Shown: piece after piece, positions 5,915-5,952 of the stretch
Numbering within the stretch: position 1 is the stretch's first letter
Layout: every line of letters starts with the position of its first letter
From: Bacillota bacterium
GTDB lineage: Bacteria > Bacillota > Clostridia > Oscillospirales > Acutalibacteraceae
DNA length: 5,952 bases
NCBI GenBank assembly: GCA_023397245.1
Contig: JAEWUH010000247.1
Coordinates: forward strand, 1-5,952
Direction of reading: 5' to 3'
Made by a program: the position numbers and the translations under genes
Notes under the pieces: generated by a model
Told to the model about the DNA's origin: nothing
The model's database searches: none
The model's input: only the letters and a program-made list of their open reading frames with translations

Positions 5915-5952
5915 AAAAACGGCTTGAAGCAAATTTGCTTCAAGCCGTTTTT
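5915..5952 (+). terminator. Perfect palindromic terminator after the bactofilin gene
   Basis: A 38-base perfect inverted repeat, AAAAACGGCTTGAAGCAAA and its exact reverse complement. It forms a 16-base stem with an AAATTT loop and a run of five T on the plus strand. The matching A-run on the left makes it able to terminate transcription from both directions, so a convergent gene may lie beyond the right edge. It starts 10 bases after the stop codon. Confidence 0.93.

Overview
The window looks like chromosomal DNA of a Gram-positive anaerobe of the Clostridia, probably near the Oscillospiraceae/Ruminococcaceae. This is inferred from gene content: a large-type 2-hydroxyacyl-CoA dehydratase activase, a zinc-ribbon/kinase-like/PASTA membrane protein and a bactofilin, with strong GGAGG ribosome sites, sigma-A-like promoters and roughly balanced base composition with AT-rich gaps. 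I see no mobile elements, tRNA/rRNA genes, CRISPR arrays or phage genes.

Layout. Positions 1-480 (minus strand) hold the first 160 codons of a CoA-dehydratase activase that runs off the left edge. A 171-base AT-rich gap carries two divergent promoters. From 652 four plus-strand genes follow closely: aspartate carbamoyltransferase (652-1725), a flavodoxin-fold protein with an iron-sulfur type cysteine motif (1679-2296, overlapping the previous gene by 47 bases), a YebC/TACO1-family protein (2337-3083, with its own likely promoter inside the end of the preceding gene) and a 576-residue zinc-ribbon/pseudokinase/PASTA membrane protein (3126-4856). A strong terminator at 4868-4902 closes this group. 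After a 228-base gap with a near-consensus promoter, a bactofilin (5131-5904) forms its own unit and ends in a perfect 38-base palindromic terminator on the last base of the window.

How the genes relate. The activase (radical dehydratase chemistry) and the pyrimidine gene are divergent neighbours with no obvious shared function. Genes 2-5 are probably at least partly co-transcribed, since no terminator separates them, but their roles differ: pyrimidine synthesis, redox, translation or regulation, and envelope sensing. The pseudokinase and the bactofilin both point to the cell envelope or cytoskeleton but are transcriptionally separate.

Most notable: (1) the aspartate carbamoyltransferase ends in what looks like only the zinc-binding domain of the regulatory chain PyrI, without the nucleotide-binding allosteric domain; (2) the PASTA protein keeps a kinase-like fold but has lost the usual catalytic residues at four positions, so it is most likely a pseudokinase receptor. 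I found no multi-gene system that is clearly new; these two architectures are the best leads.
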